Source: Pseudomonadota bacterium (GTDB taxonomy: Bacteria; Desulfobacterota; Binatia; Binatales; Binataceae). Taken from it: a stretch of 64,000 nt of DNA. Shown here piece by piece: positions 18,867 to 27,590 of this stretch; positions within the stretch are counted from its first letter, which is position 1, and every line of letters begins with the position of its first letter. The notes under the pieces are model-generated. The model made no database searches. It was not told the DNA's origin and was given only the letters and a program-made list of their open reading frames with translations. Where the stretch lies: NCBI GenBank assembly GCA_021325025.1, contig JAJPHZ010000023.1, positions 38,427 to 102,426 of the forward strand, in the 5' to 3' direction. Made by a program: the position numbers and the translations under genes.

Positions 18867-19348
18867 CGATCGGAAACCCCGCGACGTTGTTAAGGCAGAA
18901 ACCCTCTGGCGGACAGACCTCTCCCTCTACCCGCTTCACCTGCGCACGAAGCATGCCAGCCCCAATCGGCATAAAGAACTTGGATCTTTGCGACCTTGGC
19001 ATCCAAATCGCGCTGGTGCGGCCCGGCGATGATCCCCGAATGGAGCCATTCGCGTTTCCAAAGGAGCCAATTTGCTGGCCGGCTAAATAGGATGCTTGGC
19101 CCGCATTTAACGAAGATGGATTTCGGGGCCGCGCGCTGCTGGAGTGCGGGACCCGATTGGTGGAGCCTTACGTATGTGCCGGTCCATGACGCGCGACCGC
19201 TTTTTCTCCGCGCAAAACCGGGGCGGCGCGATGCCCGTGCCTCACTGGCGGGCAGGGCGGCCCGCCCACCATTTTTTCATTTCTTCAATTCTCGCCGCAG
19301 TTTGCCGGGCCCACCAGTCAAGACCCGGGCGGGGATGGGTTTCCGCAG
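18867..19348. other. Gene-free interval with a GC hairpin and T-run
   Basis: No gene is apparent. The plus strand carries GGCGGGC (19247-19253), a 6-nt loop and GCCCGCC (19260-19266), followed by a T-rich stretch from 19272. It looks like an intrinsic terminator on the plus strand, though no plus-strand gene feeds it. On the minus strand the same hairpin lies about 80 bp past the AhpD-like gene and could end that message. Confidence 0.4.
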
Positions 19349-19912
19349 TCAATCGCCGGAACTGGTTTTGCGTGGCGTGCTGAACTCGCCCGGCGCGGCT
19401 TCCAGCTCGGTCTGGAAGGTGGCATGGAAGCGGTTTACCAGGTGGCTCATCCCGACCATCATCATCAGTTCGATCAGCTCGCGCTCGCTCAGATACCGGC
19501 GCAGCCGGCCGTACAGGTCGTCGCTGACCTTGCCGTTGTGCGCCATCACCTCCGCGTATTCCAGGATTACGCGCTCCACCGGCTCAAAGCCGGCGTTGGT
19601 GCGCCAATCCATGTTGGCCAGCTTCTCCGCGCTGATGCCGACTCTCGCACCGAGAGTCATGTGCGTGGGCACTCAATAATGGCACTGGTTGATGAGCGAG
19701 GTCTTGAGGTAGGCCAGTTCGAGCAGTCTGCGGTCGAGCGCCGCGCTGCGGTTGACTGCGGTCATAAAGCCCCACAGGCCGATGAAGATCTCCTTGTGAT
19801 GGGCCATCGTGGCCAGCACATTGGGCACCGCGCCCAATGACGCGCTCATCTGTTCATAGAGCTGACGGAGCTCGGGATCATCAGGATTGCGCAGCGGCTG
19901 CAAACGTGCCAT
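19349..19912 (-). CDS. AhpD-like/carboxymuconolactone decarboxylase family selenoprotein (in-frame TGA = Sec80)
   Basis: Read through one TGA (19675-19673), this gene gives 187 residues of the carboxymuconolactone decarboxylase/AhpD fold. The TGA falls at residue 80 in CHY-TGA-VPTH, replacing the second Cys of the CxxC redox centre (Cys77). Glu65 is 12 residues before Cys77 and His84 four after residue 80, the same spacing as Glu118, Cys130, Cys133 and His137 of mycobacterial AhpD. Both halves are open and show family sequence on either side of the codon. A perfect hairpin with a GGUGC loop begins 14 nt after the TGA (SECIS, entered separately). AhpD-like selenoproteins are known from marine metagenomes. 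The gene follows a P450 by 17 bp. A nonsense mutation or sequencing error is the alternative. Confidence 0.75.
19640..19658 (-). promoter_or_regulatory. Bacterial SECIS-like hairpin in the AhpD-like reading frame
   Basis: In the mRNA sense GACUCUC, loop GGUGC and GAGAGUC form a perfect 7-bp stem with a 5-nt loop. It starts 14 nt after the UGA, and the first loop base is 22 nt after it. Bacterial SECIS elements need a small stem-loop whose loop opens with G and lies roughly 16-37 nt after UGA; both conditions hold. Confidence 0.7.
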
Positions 19913-19929
19913 CTCTCGCCCACTCCCCC

Positions 19930-21171
19930 TTATGCGGCAGCGGCTTTGCGCGGCGTGAACTTGACCGGCATGTGCTTGATGCCGGCGACCTGGATCGAGG
20001 TCAGGCGCTCGACTTCGCCCGCCAGCCGCAGATCGGGCATCCGCCGCATCACCTCTTCCAGCATCAGGCGCAGCTCCAGGCGCGCCAGGTGCGACCCGAT
20101 GCAGAAGTGCTCACCCTGGCCGAAGGCCAGATGGTAGTTGGGCGTGCGCGTGATGTCGAAGCGATAGGGGTCGGCGAAAACCTCCTCGTCGCGGTTGGCG
20201 GAGGGATTCCAGATCACGATGAAGTCGTCGTCGTGGATGCGGCGCCCGCGCCATTCGAAGTCGCGCGTCGCCGTGCGCATGATGTGGGTGATGGGACTGG
20301 TCCAGCGCAGGATTTCCTCGATCGCGGTCGGCATCAGGGCGGGGTTCTGCGCCAGGCGCTCCCACTGATCGGGATTGCGCATCAGCTCCAGCACGCCGCC
20401 CGATATCGCGTTGCGGGTGGTCTCCAACCCGCCCAGGACGAACATCACCGCGTTGTGGCCGATTTCCATGTCGTTGAGCAGCTCGCCGCCGAGCCGGGCG
20501 GTGCCGATCACGCTGAGCAGATCGCGCCCGGGTTTGTCGCGCCGGTGCTTGGCGAGTTCCAGGCAGTAGGTGAACAGATGCATCCCGCCCATCATCGAGG
20601 TCTGCATCGCCGAACCGCCGACCTGGTATTCGGGATCCTCGCCGCCGATTACCATGTTGGCCCACTTGTACATCGACTCCCAGTCGGCGCGCGGAATCGC
20701 CATCATCTCGCAGATGATCGCCATCGGCAGACGCGCCGCGACATCGACCACGAAGTCGCATTCGCCGCGTCCGGCCACAGCGTCGAGCACTTCGCTGACG
20801 ATGCGCCGGCCCGAAGCTTCCAGCTGGGCCACCGCGCGCGGCAAAAAGGCGCCGTTGAACTGCCGGCGCATCGCGCTGTGGCGCGGCGGGTCGGTGCCGA
20901 TCAGCATCTGGCCACAGCCGCGCATCTCGGGACTGAGCATCGCCTCGGCTTCCGAGTTGGAGGGCAGTCCCACGGAATAGCGCTGGGAGCTGAAGGTGAT
21001 AGGATCGCGATAGACGGTCAGCGCGTCCTCGTAGCGCGTGATCGACCAAAAGCCGCGCTGGATGCGCCTGCCCGTGGTCCAATGAATCGGATCCTCGGTG
21101 CGCAGCCGTTGCCACACCGGATGCGGATCCTGCCTGGCAAAGCATTCAGGATCGGTAAGATCGAATTCCAT
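19930..21171 (-). CDS. Cytochrome P450
   Basis: A 413-residue soluble bacterial P450. It shows the I-helix oxygen-binding region VLGGLETTRNAI, the K-helix ExxR in EEILRW, and the heme loop FGQGEHFCIG (residues 350-359, ligand Cys357). The C-terminal part (IQVAGIKHMPVKF) resembles CYP125/CYP142-like sterol and alkane hydroxylases, but subfamily is not certain. It needs ferredoxin and reductase partners, which are not encoded nearby. The AhpD-like gene with a TGA starts 17 bp after its stop and is most likely co-transcribed. All key residues are present. Confidence 0.92.
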   Translation of the reverse strand: MEFDLTDPECFARQDPHPVWQRLRTEDPIHWTTGRRIQRGFWSITRYEDALTVYRDPITFSSQRYSVGLPSNSEAEAMLSPEMRGCGQMLIGTDPPRHSAMRRQFNGAFLPRAVAQLEASGRRIVSEVLDAVAGRGECDFVVDVAARLPMAIICEMMAIPRADWESMYKWANMVIGGEDPEYQVGGSAMQTSMMGGMHLFTYCLELAKHRRDKPGRDLLSVIGTARLGGELLNDMEIGHNAVMFVLGGLETTRNAISGGVLELMRNPDQWERLAQNPALMPTAIEEILRWTSPITHIMRTATRDFEWRGRRIHDDDFIVIWNPSANRDEEVFADPYRFDITRTPNYHLAFGQGEHFCIGSHLARLELRLMLEEVMRRMPDLRLAGEVERLTSIQVAGIKHMPVKFTPRKAAAA

Positions 21172-21596
21172 GGCCTACCCCTTTGCGTTGACAACCGCGG
21201 GCCGGTGCGTAAAGTTCCCCGCGCCGCCACTATCCTACTCGTTTGCACCGCGCCTTTACAGGCTTTGTATCGACTTGGCGGCATCGCCGGCTGCCGAGTT
21301 TTAAGCCGGTTCGAGCCCGCGGCAGGGCCTTCCAAAATGCGCATCGGCTAGAACCCGCGATCAGTCCAAAAGACGGGCCAAGACATGGCCGAGCCATGAT
21401 GGTAGGATTTTGGGGCGTTTGCAAGGGGCGGCAAGCACGAGAATACGGGAGAAAAGGGAAAAACCACGGCGGTACCCCGGCTACCGCGGCGCCGAGAAGG
21501 ACTCGCATGCCGAATCGCACGAAAGCAGTCTACGTCTCTCTCCCGGCTCAAGACCTGGCGTCGCACGTTGTTCCAACGCCGTAAGGAAGTGCAAAT
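21172..21596. other. Divergent intergenic region
   Basis: This separates the P450 (minus) from the DUF1614 gene (plus). No gene is seen. A TTGACA at about 21187 on the plus strand is followed after 16 nt by TAAAGT, a weak promoter candidate that lies far from the next gene. Confidence 0.35.
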
Positions 21597-22289
21597 ATGC
21601 TGTTCGCACCCTTTATTTTCATCTACATGATCATCGCTCTGAGCATCCTTGCCGTTCTCTTCGTATCCATCCAATTAAACCTCATCAGCTATGCATTCAT
21701 GGTGTTGGGGCTGCCGCCGCGGCTGGCGGTGCTCGCTCTGCTGGCCAGCCTCATCGGCAGCTACATCAACATTCCCCTGTATACAGTAAAGTCCGGCTCC
21801 GCGCCGGCGGTCGCGACCGTGGATATCGACGGTATGATCTACAACATCCCATATGAGTACCGAGGCGAGGGTACCAGGGTGGCAATTAATGTAGGCGGTG
21901 CGATTGTGCCGCTTGCAATCGCAGGCTACGCGCTCGTTCGCTCGCCTGAGGCGACGCTACCCTCGGTGCTGGCAACAGTAATCGTCGCGGCGGTTACTCA
22001 TCGATTCGCTCATCCGGTGACAGGTCTTGGAATCACTGTGCCGATGTTTATCCCGCCTCTCCTGGCAGTCACGGTGGCGCTATTTCTGGGACAGGCAATG
22101 GGGGTGCCGAGAGCGATCCACGTTATCGCCTATGTAAGCGGCGTGTTGGGCACTCTCATCGGCGCGGACCTGACCAATCTGGGCCGCATCAGCGATCTTG
22201 GCGCACCTGTCGCCTCAATCGGCGGTGCGGGAACCTTCGATGGGGTCTTTCTTACCGGGATAGTAGCGGTGCTGCTGGCCGGCCTGTAA
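21597..22289 (+). CDS. DUF1614 family membrane protein
   Basis: A 230-residue polytopic inner-membrane protein with about seven hydrophobic segments. It has the DUF1614 features: SYINIPLYTV in the second loop, VAINVGGAIVPL, then IPPLLAVTVALFLG and a conserved GTLIGADL segment near the C-terminus. The biochemical role of the family is not established. The base composition is less GC-rich than the neighbours. It is followed after 158 bp by a marC-type gene on the same strand. Confidence 0.75.
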   Translation: MLFAPFIFIYMIIALSILAVLFVSIQLNLISYAFMVLGLPPRLAVLALLASLIGSYINIPLYTVKSGSAPAVATVDIDGMIYNIPYEYRGEGTRVAINVGGAIVPLAIAGYALVRSPEATLPSVLATVIVAAVTHRFAHPVTGLGITVPMFIPPLLAVTVALFLGQAMGVPRAIHVIAYVSGVLGTLIGADLTNLGRISDLGAPVASIGGAGTFDGVFLTGIVAVLLAGL

Positions 22290-22447
22290 CCTTTTGCATC
22301 CATGCCGCGGACGCGGGGCAGGCAAGACAAAACCTCATGGCGTTGGAGAAGCGGGTTTGCAACGGCGGCGACCCTTGTTCCAGGCAAAATCGGTAGGCCT
22401 GCTCCAGTGTGGTGACGCATCGAACTCATTGATGAAAGAGGGCACTT

Positions 22448-23092
22448 ATGGGGTACTGGCGGCAGTATGCGGAGACCTTCGTGGCGCTATTCGTAATCGC
22501 AGACCCGATCGGCGCGGTCCCGATATTCCTGAGTCTTACGCAGCATCATCCGCCGGCTGACAGGAAGCATATTGCCAACGTGACGGCGCTCGCGGTAGCC
22601 GCCATTCTGACCGCCTCGGTGTTCGTGGCCGAACCGCTGTTGGGGTTCTTCGGGGTTGATATCGCGGCCTTTCGCGTAGCTGGCGGCATTCTAATCATGC
22701 TTATGGCATTGGGGATGCTGGAGGCCGCATCGCGGCGAACCCAGCGCACAGCCGAAGAAATGGCCGAGGCCGAACTCAAGGCGGAAATCGCCGTAGTCCC
22801 GTTGGCGATTCCCTTAATTGCCGGTCCCGGCGCGATCAGCACCGTAGTTATATATGCGGATCAGTCGGCTATGTGGTTTGACACTATATATTTGGTCATT
22901 GCCTGTATGCTGGTCGCCCTCTTCGTGTGGCTGGCACTAAGAGCGGCGGATCCTATCCGGGACCTGTTGGGAGCCACCGGTATTAACGTGGTTACGCGCT
23001 TACTGGGCGTGATTCTCACGGCGGTGGCCGTGGAATTCATCACTTCAGGCCTAGCCCGACTATTGCCAGGTTTGGCGCTCGTGGAGCGCTAA
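22448..23092 (+). CDS. MarC/UPF0056 family integral membrane protein
   Basis: A 214-residue protein with six predicted helices. Family segments are FVALFVIADPIGAVPIFLSL, FRVAGGILIMLMALGML, VVPLAIPLIAGPGAIST and the C-terminal VVTRLLGVILTAVAVEFI. MarC proteins have no agreed function; the old antibiotic-resistance role was withdrawn. The gene ends 172 bp before a convergent aldo/keto reductase, with a long hairpin between them. Codon usage and GC resemble the DUF1614 gene, so the two may have been acquired together. Confidence 0.85.
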   Translation: MGYWRQYAETFVALFVIADPIGAVPIFLSLTQHHPPADRKHIANVTALAVAAILTASVFVAEPLLGFFGVDIAAFRVAGGILIMLMALGMLEAASRRTQRTAEEMAEAELKAEIAVVPLAIPLIAGPGAISTVVIYADQSAMWFDTIYLVIACMLVALFVWLALRAADPIRDLLGATGINVVTRLLGVILTAVAVEFITSGLARLLPGLALVER

Positions 23093-23176
23093 CGCAGCGT
23101 AGATCGCGACAATCGCGGTATGTATGCATCACCGTCCCAAACGTGGGCGGCAGCAATTTGTAATTTCACACAAACT

Positions 23177-23214
23177 GCAGGGTGTTGAGAAAATGGTGGT
23201 TCTCGACACCCTGC
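23177..23214. terminator. 15-bp inverted repeat between convergent genes
   Basis: GCAGGGTGTTGAGAA and TTCTCGACACCCTGC enclose an 8-nt loop. The arms pair along 15 positions with one G-T wobble. The hairpin lies between the convergent marC-like and aldo/keto reductase genes and is flanked on the right by GTAAAA, so a bidirectional terminator is likely despite the missing long T run. Confidence 0.6.
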
Positions 23215-23263
23215 GTAAAAACCGGTGCCCGCCGCAATCTTTCTCCATACCGGCGGCCGGGAA

Positions 23264-24274
23264 TCACCGCTGCTTGAGCATGATCGCGGCCTTGGGCTGT
23301 TCGTGGCCGGAGATCGGCTTGGGCCGATAGGGCCCTTCCAAGGCCGCGATTTCCTCGGCACTCAGTTCCAGGTCCAGCGCCCGGATCGCCTCATCCAGAT
23401 GCTCGAGCCGGGTGGTGCCGATAATCGGCGCGGTGACGCCGGGGGCCTGAAGAATCCACGCCAGCGCGACCTCGCCCGGCGTGACGCCGCGCGCCGCCGC
23501 CACTTTGGCGACTGCGTCGACGATCGCAAAGCCGTCCTGCGTGTAATAGGGCGCCGCGAACGGATCGCTGCTCGCCCGCACGGTCAGCGCCTTGCCCTCG
23601 CGCGTGCGATTGCCGCACAGAAAGCCGCGCGCCAGCGGGCTCCACGGAATCACGCCCACGCCCTGGTCGATGCACAGCGGAATCATCTCGCGCTCCTCCT
23701 CGCGATAGGCCAGGTTGTAATGGTTCTGCATCGAGACGAAGCGATGCCATCCGTGCTCGCGCGCGAGATACAAGGCCTTGGAGAACTGCCAGGCCGCCAT
23801 GCTGCTGGCGCCCAGGTAGCGCACCTTGCCGGCGCGCACCAGCGAGTCGAGCGCGTCGAGCGTCTCTTCGATCGGCGTCGTATAGTCCCATCGATGGATC
23901 TGGTAGAGGTCAATGTAATCGGTCTTAAGCCGGCGCAGCGAGGCCTCGCAGGCCGCGATGATGTGCTTGCGCGAAAGCCCCACGCAATTGGGTCCCTCTG
24001 CCATCCGCCCGTGCACCTTGGTCGCGATCACCAGTTCGTCGCGCCGGCCCATCTCGCCCAGCCATCGCCCGGTGATCTCCTCGCTGACGCCCAGCGAATA
24101 GACGTTGGCGGTGTCGAAGAAATTGATGCCCGCCTCGATCGCGCGTGCGAAATGCTCGCGCGCCTCGTCTTCAGTCAGCACCCACTGGCGCCATTTTTTG
24201 CTCCCATAGCTCATGCATCCAAGACAGATTCTGGAGACGCTCAGTCCGGTTTTGCCCAGTTTGACGTACTTCAT
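23264..24274 (-). CDS. Aldo/keto reductase
   Basis: A 336-residue NADPH-dependent (beta/alpha)8 reductase. It starts MKYVKLGKTGLSVSRICLG and shows the catalytic tetrad Asp54, Tyr59 (FDTANVYS), Lys86 (IATKVHG) and His127 (IHRWDY). The ATG at 24274 is chosen because AAGGA is 7 nt before it; 35 upstream residues are not conserved in character. It is closest in pattern to the YajO/GS69-like group acting on aldehydes. It is divergent from the FAD oxidase gene with 103 bp between the starts. Confidence 0.9.
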   Translation of the reverse strand: MKYVKLGKTGLSVSRICLGCMSYGSKKWRQWVLTEDEAREHFARAIEAGINFFDTANVYSLGVSEEITGRWLGEMGRRDELVIATKVHGRMAEGPNCVGLSRKHIIAACEASLRRLKTDYIDLYQIHRWDYTTPIEETLDALDSLVRAGKVRYLGASSMAAWQFSKALYLAREHGWHRFVSMQNHYNLAYREEEREMIPLCIDQGVGVIPWSPLARGFLCGNRTREGKALTVRASSDPFAAPYYTQDGFAIVDAVAKVAAARGVTPGEVALAWILQAPGVTAPIIGTTRLEHLDEAIRALDLELSAEEIAALEGPYRPKPISGHEQPKAAIMLKQR

Positions 24275-24377
24275 CGCGCAATCCTTTAACTCCTCAAGAC
24301 CGTTGCGATATTGGTTGATGCAAGCGAAGCGATTCAGGGCTAAATTACCATACCGGCGGACCGGAGGTGATCGGAAC

Positions 24378-25991
24378 ATGGCGCACCGGCGGCTGAAATT
24401 CTGGGGATGGGGTCACGAAGGCGACGGCCCCAACGAAGATGCGCAGCGCCGCCTGTGCGAGCGCACCGCGCGCCGCTTCGGCCGCGCACTGACGCTGGCG
24501 CCGGCGCCGCGGCTGGAGGAGCTTGCGCTGCGTCCACCGCGCGTCAAACCGCCCGCCGCGCTGGCGCCGATTTGCGCGACCGACACATACGATCGCGCGG
24601 CGCATCATTGGGGCAAGTCTTTCCGTGACCTGGTGCGCGGCTTCCGCCGCCATTACCCCAATCCGCCCGACGTGGTGGCCTATCCGCGCAGCGAGCAGGA
24701 GGTCACGGCGGTGCTGGAATGGTGCGACCGCGCGAAGCTCGCCGCGATTCCTTACGGCGGCGGCTCCAGCGTGGTGGGCGGCGTGGAGGCGCCGCCGGCC
24801 GATTCGTGCAGCGGTGCGGTGTCGATCGATTTGCGCCACCTGGACCGCGTCCTGGAGGTCGATTCGATCTCGCGCGCCGCGCGCATCCAGGCCGGCGTTT
24901 ACGGTCCGGCGCTCGAAGATCAGCTGCGCGCGACCAACTTCACGCTGCGTCATTTTCCGCAGTCCTTCGAGTTCTCCTCGCTGGGCGGATGGATCGCGAC
25001 GCGCTCGGGCGGCCATTTCGCAACGCTGTACACGCATATCGACGATTTCGTCGAAGCGCTGCGCGTGATCACGCCTACCGGCGCAATCGAAACCCGCCGT
25101 CTGCCCGGCTCCGGAGCGGGTCCCAGCCCCGACCGCATGTTCATCGGGTCGGAAGGCACGCTGGGCATCATCACCGAAGCCTGGATGCGCTTGCAGGAGC
25201 GGCCACGCTATCGTGCCGGCGCGTCGGTTGCTTTCGACGATTTTCCCGCCGCGATGCGCGCGCTGCGCCAGCTCTCGCAGGCGGGCTTGTATCCCGCCAA
25301 TTGCCGCGTCCTCGATCCAGGCGAGGCGCTGACCGCGGGCGCGGGCGACGGCAGCGAAGCGGTGATGGTGCTGGCGTTTGAGTCGGGCGATCATGACCCC
25401 GCCGCCTGGATGCGCCGGGCGCTGGAATGCTGCGCCGACCACAAAGGGCGCTTTGCGCCCGACGCGGGTCAGACCCGCACCGATTCGAGCGCGGCGCGCG
25501 AGGGAGCGGCCGGCGAATGGCGCCGCACGTTTCTCAACGCGCCCTATCTGCGCGAGGTGCTGGTGCGGATGGCGATCATCGCCGAGACCTTCGAGACCGC
25601 CATTACCTGGGAGCGCTTCGAACAGTTCCACCATGAGCTGATGTCCGCGGCGCGCGCAGCGGTGGCGCGTGTATGCGGCCACGGCGGCTCGATTACCTGC
25701 CGCATAACGCATGTCTATCCCGACGGTCCCGCGCCCTATTACACGGTCACCGTGCCGGGCCGGGCCGGCAGCGAACTGGAGCAATGGGATGAGATCAAGC
25801 AGGCGGTGTCGGACACGCTGATCCGCCTGGGCGGCACCATCACTCATCACCACGCCGTCGGCCGCGACCATCGGCAATGGTACGAGCGCGAAACGCCGGC
25901 GGGCTTCAGACGCGCCCTGCAGGCCGCCAAGCGCGCGTTCGATCCCAACGCCATCCTCAACCCGGGCGTGCTGTTCGATCCGATCCGGTAG
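24378..25991 (+). CDS. AGPS-like FAD-binding oxidase
   Basis: A 537-residue flavoprotein of the vanillyl-alcohol oxidase fold, resembling alkyldihydroxyacetonephosphate synthase and D-lactate dehydrogenase-like oxidases. The FAD pyrophosphate loop reads PYGGGSSVVGGVE (about residues 125-140). It is followed by FSSLGGWIATRSGGHF and GSEGTLGIITEAWMR, and the C-terminus has NAILNPGVLF. GGAGGTGA lies 7 nt before the ATG, fixing the start. In related genomes such proteins may contribute to ether lipids or oxidise hydroxy acids; sequence alone does not decide. No other lipid gene is adjacent. Confidence 0.85.
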   Translation: MAHRRLKFWGWGHEGDGPNEDAQRRLCERTARRFGRALTLAPAPRLEELALRPPRVKPPAALAPICATDTYDRAAHHWGKSFRDLVRGFRRHYPNPPDVVAYPRSEQEVTAVLEWCDRAKLAAIPYGGGSSVVGGVEAPPADSCSGAVSIDLRHLDRVLEVDSISRAARIQAGVYGPALEDQLRATNFTLRHFPQSFEFSSLGGWIATRSGGHFATLYTHIDDFVEALRVITPTGAIETRRLPGSGAGPSPDRMFIGSEGTLGIITEAWMRLQERPRYRAGASVAFDDFPAAMRALRQLSQAGLYPANCRVLDPGEALTAGAGDGSEAVMVLAFESGDHDPAAWMRRALECCADHKGRFAPDAGQTRTDSSAAREGAAGEWRRTFLNAPYLREVLVRMAIIAETFETAITWERFEQFHHELMSAARAAVARVCGHGGSITCRITHVYPDGPAPYYTVTVPGRAGSELEQWDEIKQAVSDTLIRLGGTITHHHAVGRDHRQWYERETPAGFRRALQAAKRAFDPNAILNPGVLFDPIR

Positions 25992-26063
25992 GATCGGACC
26001 AAGGGCTGCTGTCGCACCTAGCAGCGTTGAAGTCCTGAATATCGGCGGGAGAAGTCATCGGCG

Positions 26064-26831
26064 ATGGCACGATTGCTCATCGGGACCTCGGGCTGGACCT
26101 ACTCGAGCTGGCGCGGGAGCTTTTACCCCGAGGACCTGCCCAGCGCCCGATGGCTTTCCTACTATGGGGAGCATTTTGATACTGCGGAGGTGAACTATTC
26201 CTTCTATCACCTGCCGCGGGAGAGCACTTACGCCAACTGGTACAAACGCACGCCGGCGGACTTCGTGTTTGCCCTCAAGGCCTCGCGTTTCATCACGCAT
26301 ATCAAGCGGCTGGAGGGCGTCGCGGAGAGTTGGCAGACCTTTGTCGAGCGCGCGTTGACGCTCAAGGAAAAGCTGGGACCGATACTGCTGCAATTCCCGC
26401 CCAGCTTTCACGCCACGCCCGAGAACACGCAGCGGCTGGCGGACTTCCTGGGCTACGCGGCGGGAGAAGGCAAGCCGCGCATCGCCCTGGAGTTCCGCCA
26501 CGCGTCATGTTTTGGCGAGCCGATGCTCGAGCTTATGCGGCGCCATCGGGCGGCCCTGGTCATCGCCCATTCCACCCGCTACCCGATGCCCGAAATCATC
26601 GCCACCGCGCCGTTCGCTTACTTCCGCTTCCACGGACCCGACGAGATGTTCGCGTCCTCCTATTCGGACAGCGAGCTGCGAAAATGGAGCCGGCACATGA
26701 AGGCCTTTCTGGAGGCGGGCGCCGACGTGTACGCGTACTTCAACAATGATGTGGGCGGTTACGCGGTGGCCAACGCGCGCAGCCTGGCGCGGATGCTGAA
26801 GAAGTACGCCGGGCGCAAGGCTGCGCGATGA
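26064..26831 (+). CDS. DUF72 (YecE-like) protein
   Basis: A 255-residue TIM-barrel protein of the DUF72 family. It begins LLIGTSGWTYSSWRGSFYP and contains the conserved FDTAEVNYSFYHLP, FVFALKASRFITHIKRL and YAYFNND segments. The family is widespread and its function is not firmly known. It is expected in the cytoplasm. It stands 72 bp after the FAD oxidase on the same strand and is convergent with the MIP18-type gene, whose stop is only 3 bp beyond. Confidence 0.88.
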   Translation: MARLLIGTSGWTYSSWRGSFYPEDLPSARWLSYYGEHFDTAEVNYSFYHLPRESTYANWYKRTPADFVFALKASRFITHIKRLEGVAESWQTFVERALTLKEKLGPILLQFPPSFHATPENTQRLADFLGYAAGEGKPRIALEFRHASCFGEPMLELMRRHRAALVIAHSTRYPMPEIIATAPFAYFRFHGPDEMFASSYSDSELRKWSRHMKAFLEAGADVYAYFNNDVGGYAVANARSLARMLKKYAGRKAAR

Positions 26832-26834
26832 CGT

Positions 26835-27134
26835 TCAGTCGAGGTTGAGCCGCTTGCGCGCCTCTTCGCTCATCTTGTGCGGGGTCCAGGGCGGGTCCCA
26901 CACGATCTCGACGCTGGCCTCGCGGCATCCGGGAATCCCCAGCAGCTTGTCCTCGATGTCGCGCGAGATCATCCCGCCCATCGAGCATCCCGGCGCGGTC
27001 AGCGTCATCGTGACCAGCACGATGTCATCCTCGATGCTGACGCCGTAGACCAGTCCCAGGTCCAGCACGTTGACCGGAATTTCCGGGTCGTAGCATTCGC
27101 GCAAAACCTCGTAGACCTGTTCCTCTGTTACCAT
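26835..27134 (-). CDS. MIP18/PaaD-type metal-sulfur cluster assembly protein (DUF59)
   Basis: A 99-residue protein with the full MIP18 signature: DPEIPVNVLDLGLVYG at 16-31, TAPGC with Cys50, and the C-terminal WDPPWTPHKMSEEAR. These proteins help mature iron-sulfur proteins (SufT, PaaD). No suf or isc genes are in the window. It is divergent from the TPR gene at 27223; the 88-bp gap has an AT-rich ATTATATAAG that may be a -10 region. Confidence 0.92.
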   Translation of the reverse strand: MVTEEQVYEVLRECYDPEIPVNVLDLGLVYGVSIEDDIVLVTMTLTAPGCSMGGMISRDIEDKLLGIPGCREASVEIVWDPPWTPHKMSEEARKRLNLD

Positions 27135-27222
27135 GGTAAGGGCGGTTCTCCCGCTGTGTTAATCATTATATAAGAAAGCGGGGCCGTGAACATCAAACGG
27201 CGCCCGCCATGGAGACATCCTG

Positions 27223-27561
27223 ATGGCCGACAAAGAGGAACTTTACGACGAGGCGGTTGACCTCTACGCCGAGGAGAAGTACGACGAGGCGATCGAAGTA
27301 TACAAAAAGGCGCTGGAGGCCGACCCGAAGTTTATCGACGCCCTGCACGGGATGGTGATGTGTTACCAGGCCAAGGGCGACCTTGACACCGCGATCGAGC
27401 TGACCCGCAAGCATATCGAGCAGGAGCCCGAGGACATCCTGGCGTGGACCAATCTGAGCATGTTCTACCAGAAAAAGGGGATGGTGCCGGAGGCGGAAAA
27501 GGCCGGCGCCGAGGCGCGCCGTCTGGACTGGAAGCGCCAGCTCAAGGAAGGCAAACCGTAG
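27223..27561 (+). CDS. Small TPR protein
   Basis: A 112-residue acidic, soluble protein made of about three tetratricopeptide repeats, starting EELYDEAVDLYAEEKYDEAI. It has no signal peptide, so it is cytoplasmic. It is divergent from the MIP18-type gene and ends 29 bp before the NCS2 permease gene on the same strand. A binding partner cannot be named. Similar small TPR proteins often accompany iron-sulfur assembly factors, which makes a shared promoter region with the MIP18 gene suggestive. Confidence 0.8.
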   Translation: MADKEELYDEAVDLYAEEKYDEAIEVYKKALEADPKFIDALHGMVMCYQAKGDLDTAIELTRKHIEQEPEDILAWTNLSMFYQKKGMVPEAEKAGAEARRLDWKRQLKEGKP

Positions 27562-27590
27562 CCCTTCCGACCGCCGCCCGCGCGCGCCTC

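Noticed and set aside
19349..19912. Two separate short genes or a pseudogene
   Set aside because: The two halves form one continuous family domain in the same frame, the break is exactly at the CxxC cysteine codon, and a SECIS-like hairpin follows. A selenoprotein explains all three.
19837..21351. 504-codon plus-strand frame
   Set aside because: It is antisense to a complete P450 with heme, ExxR and I-helix motifs.
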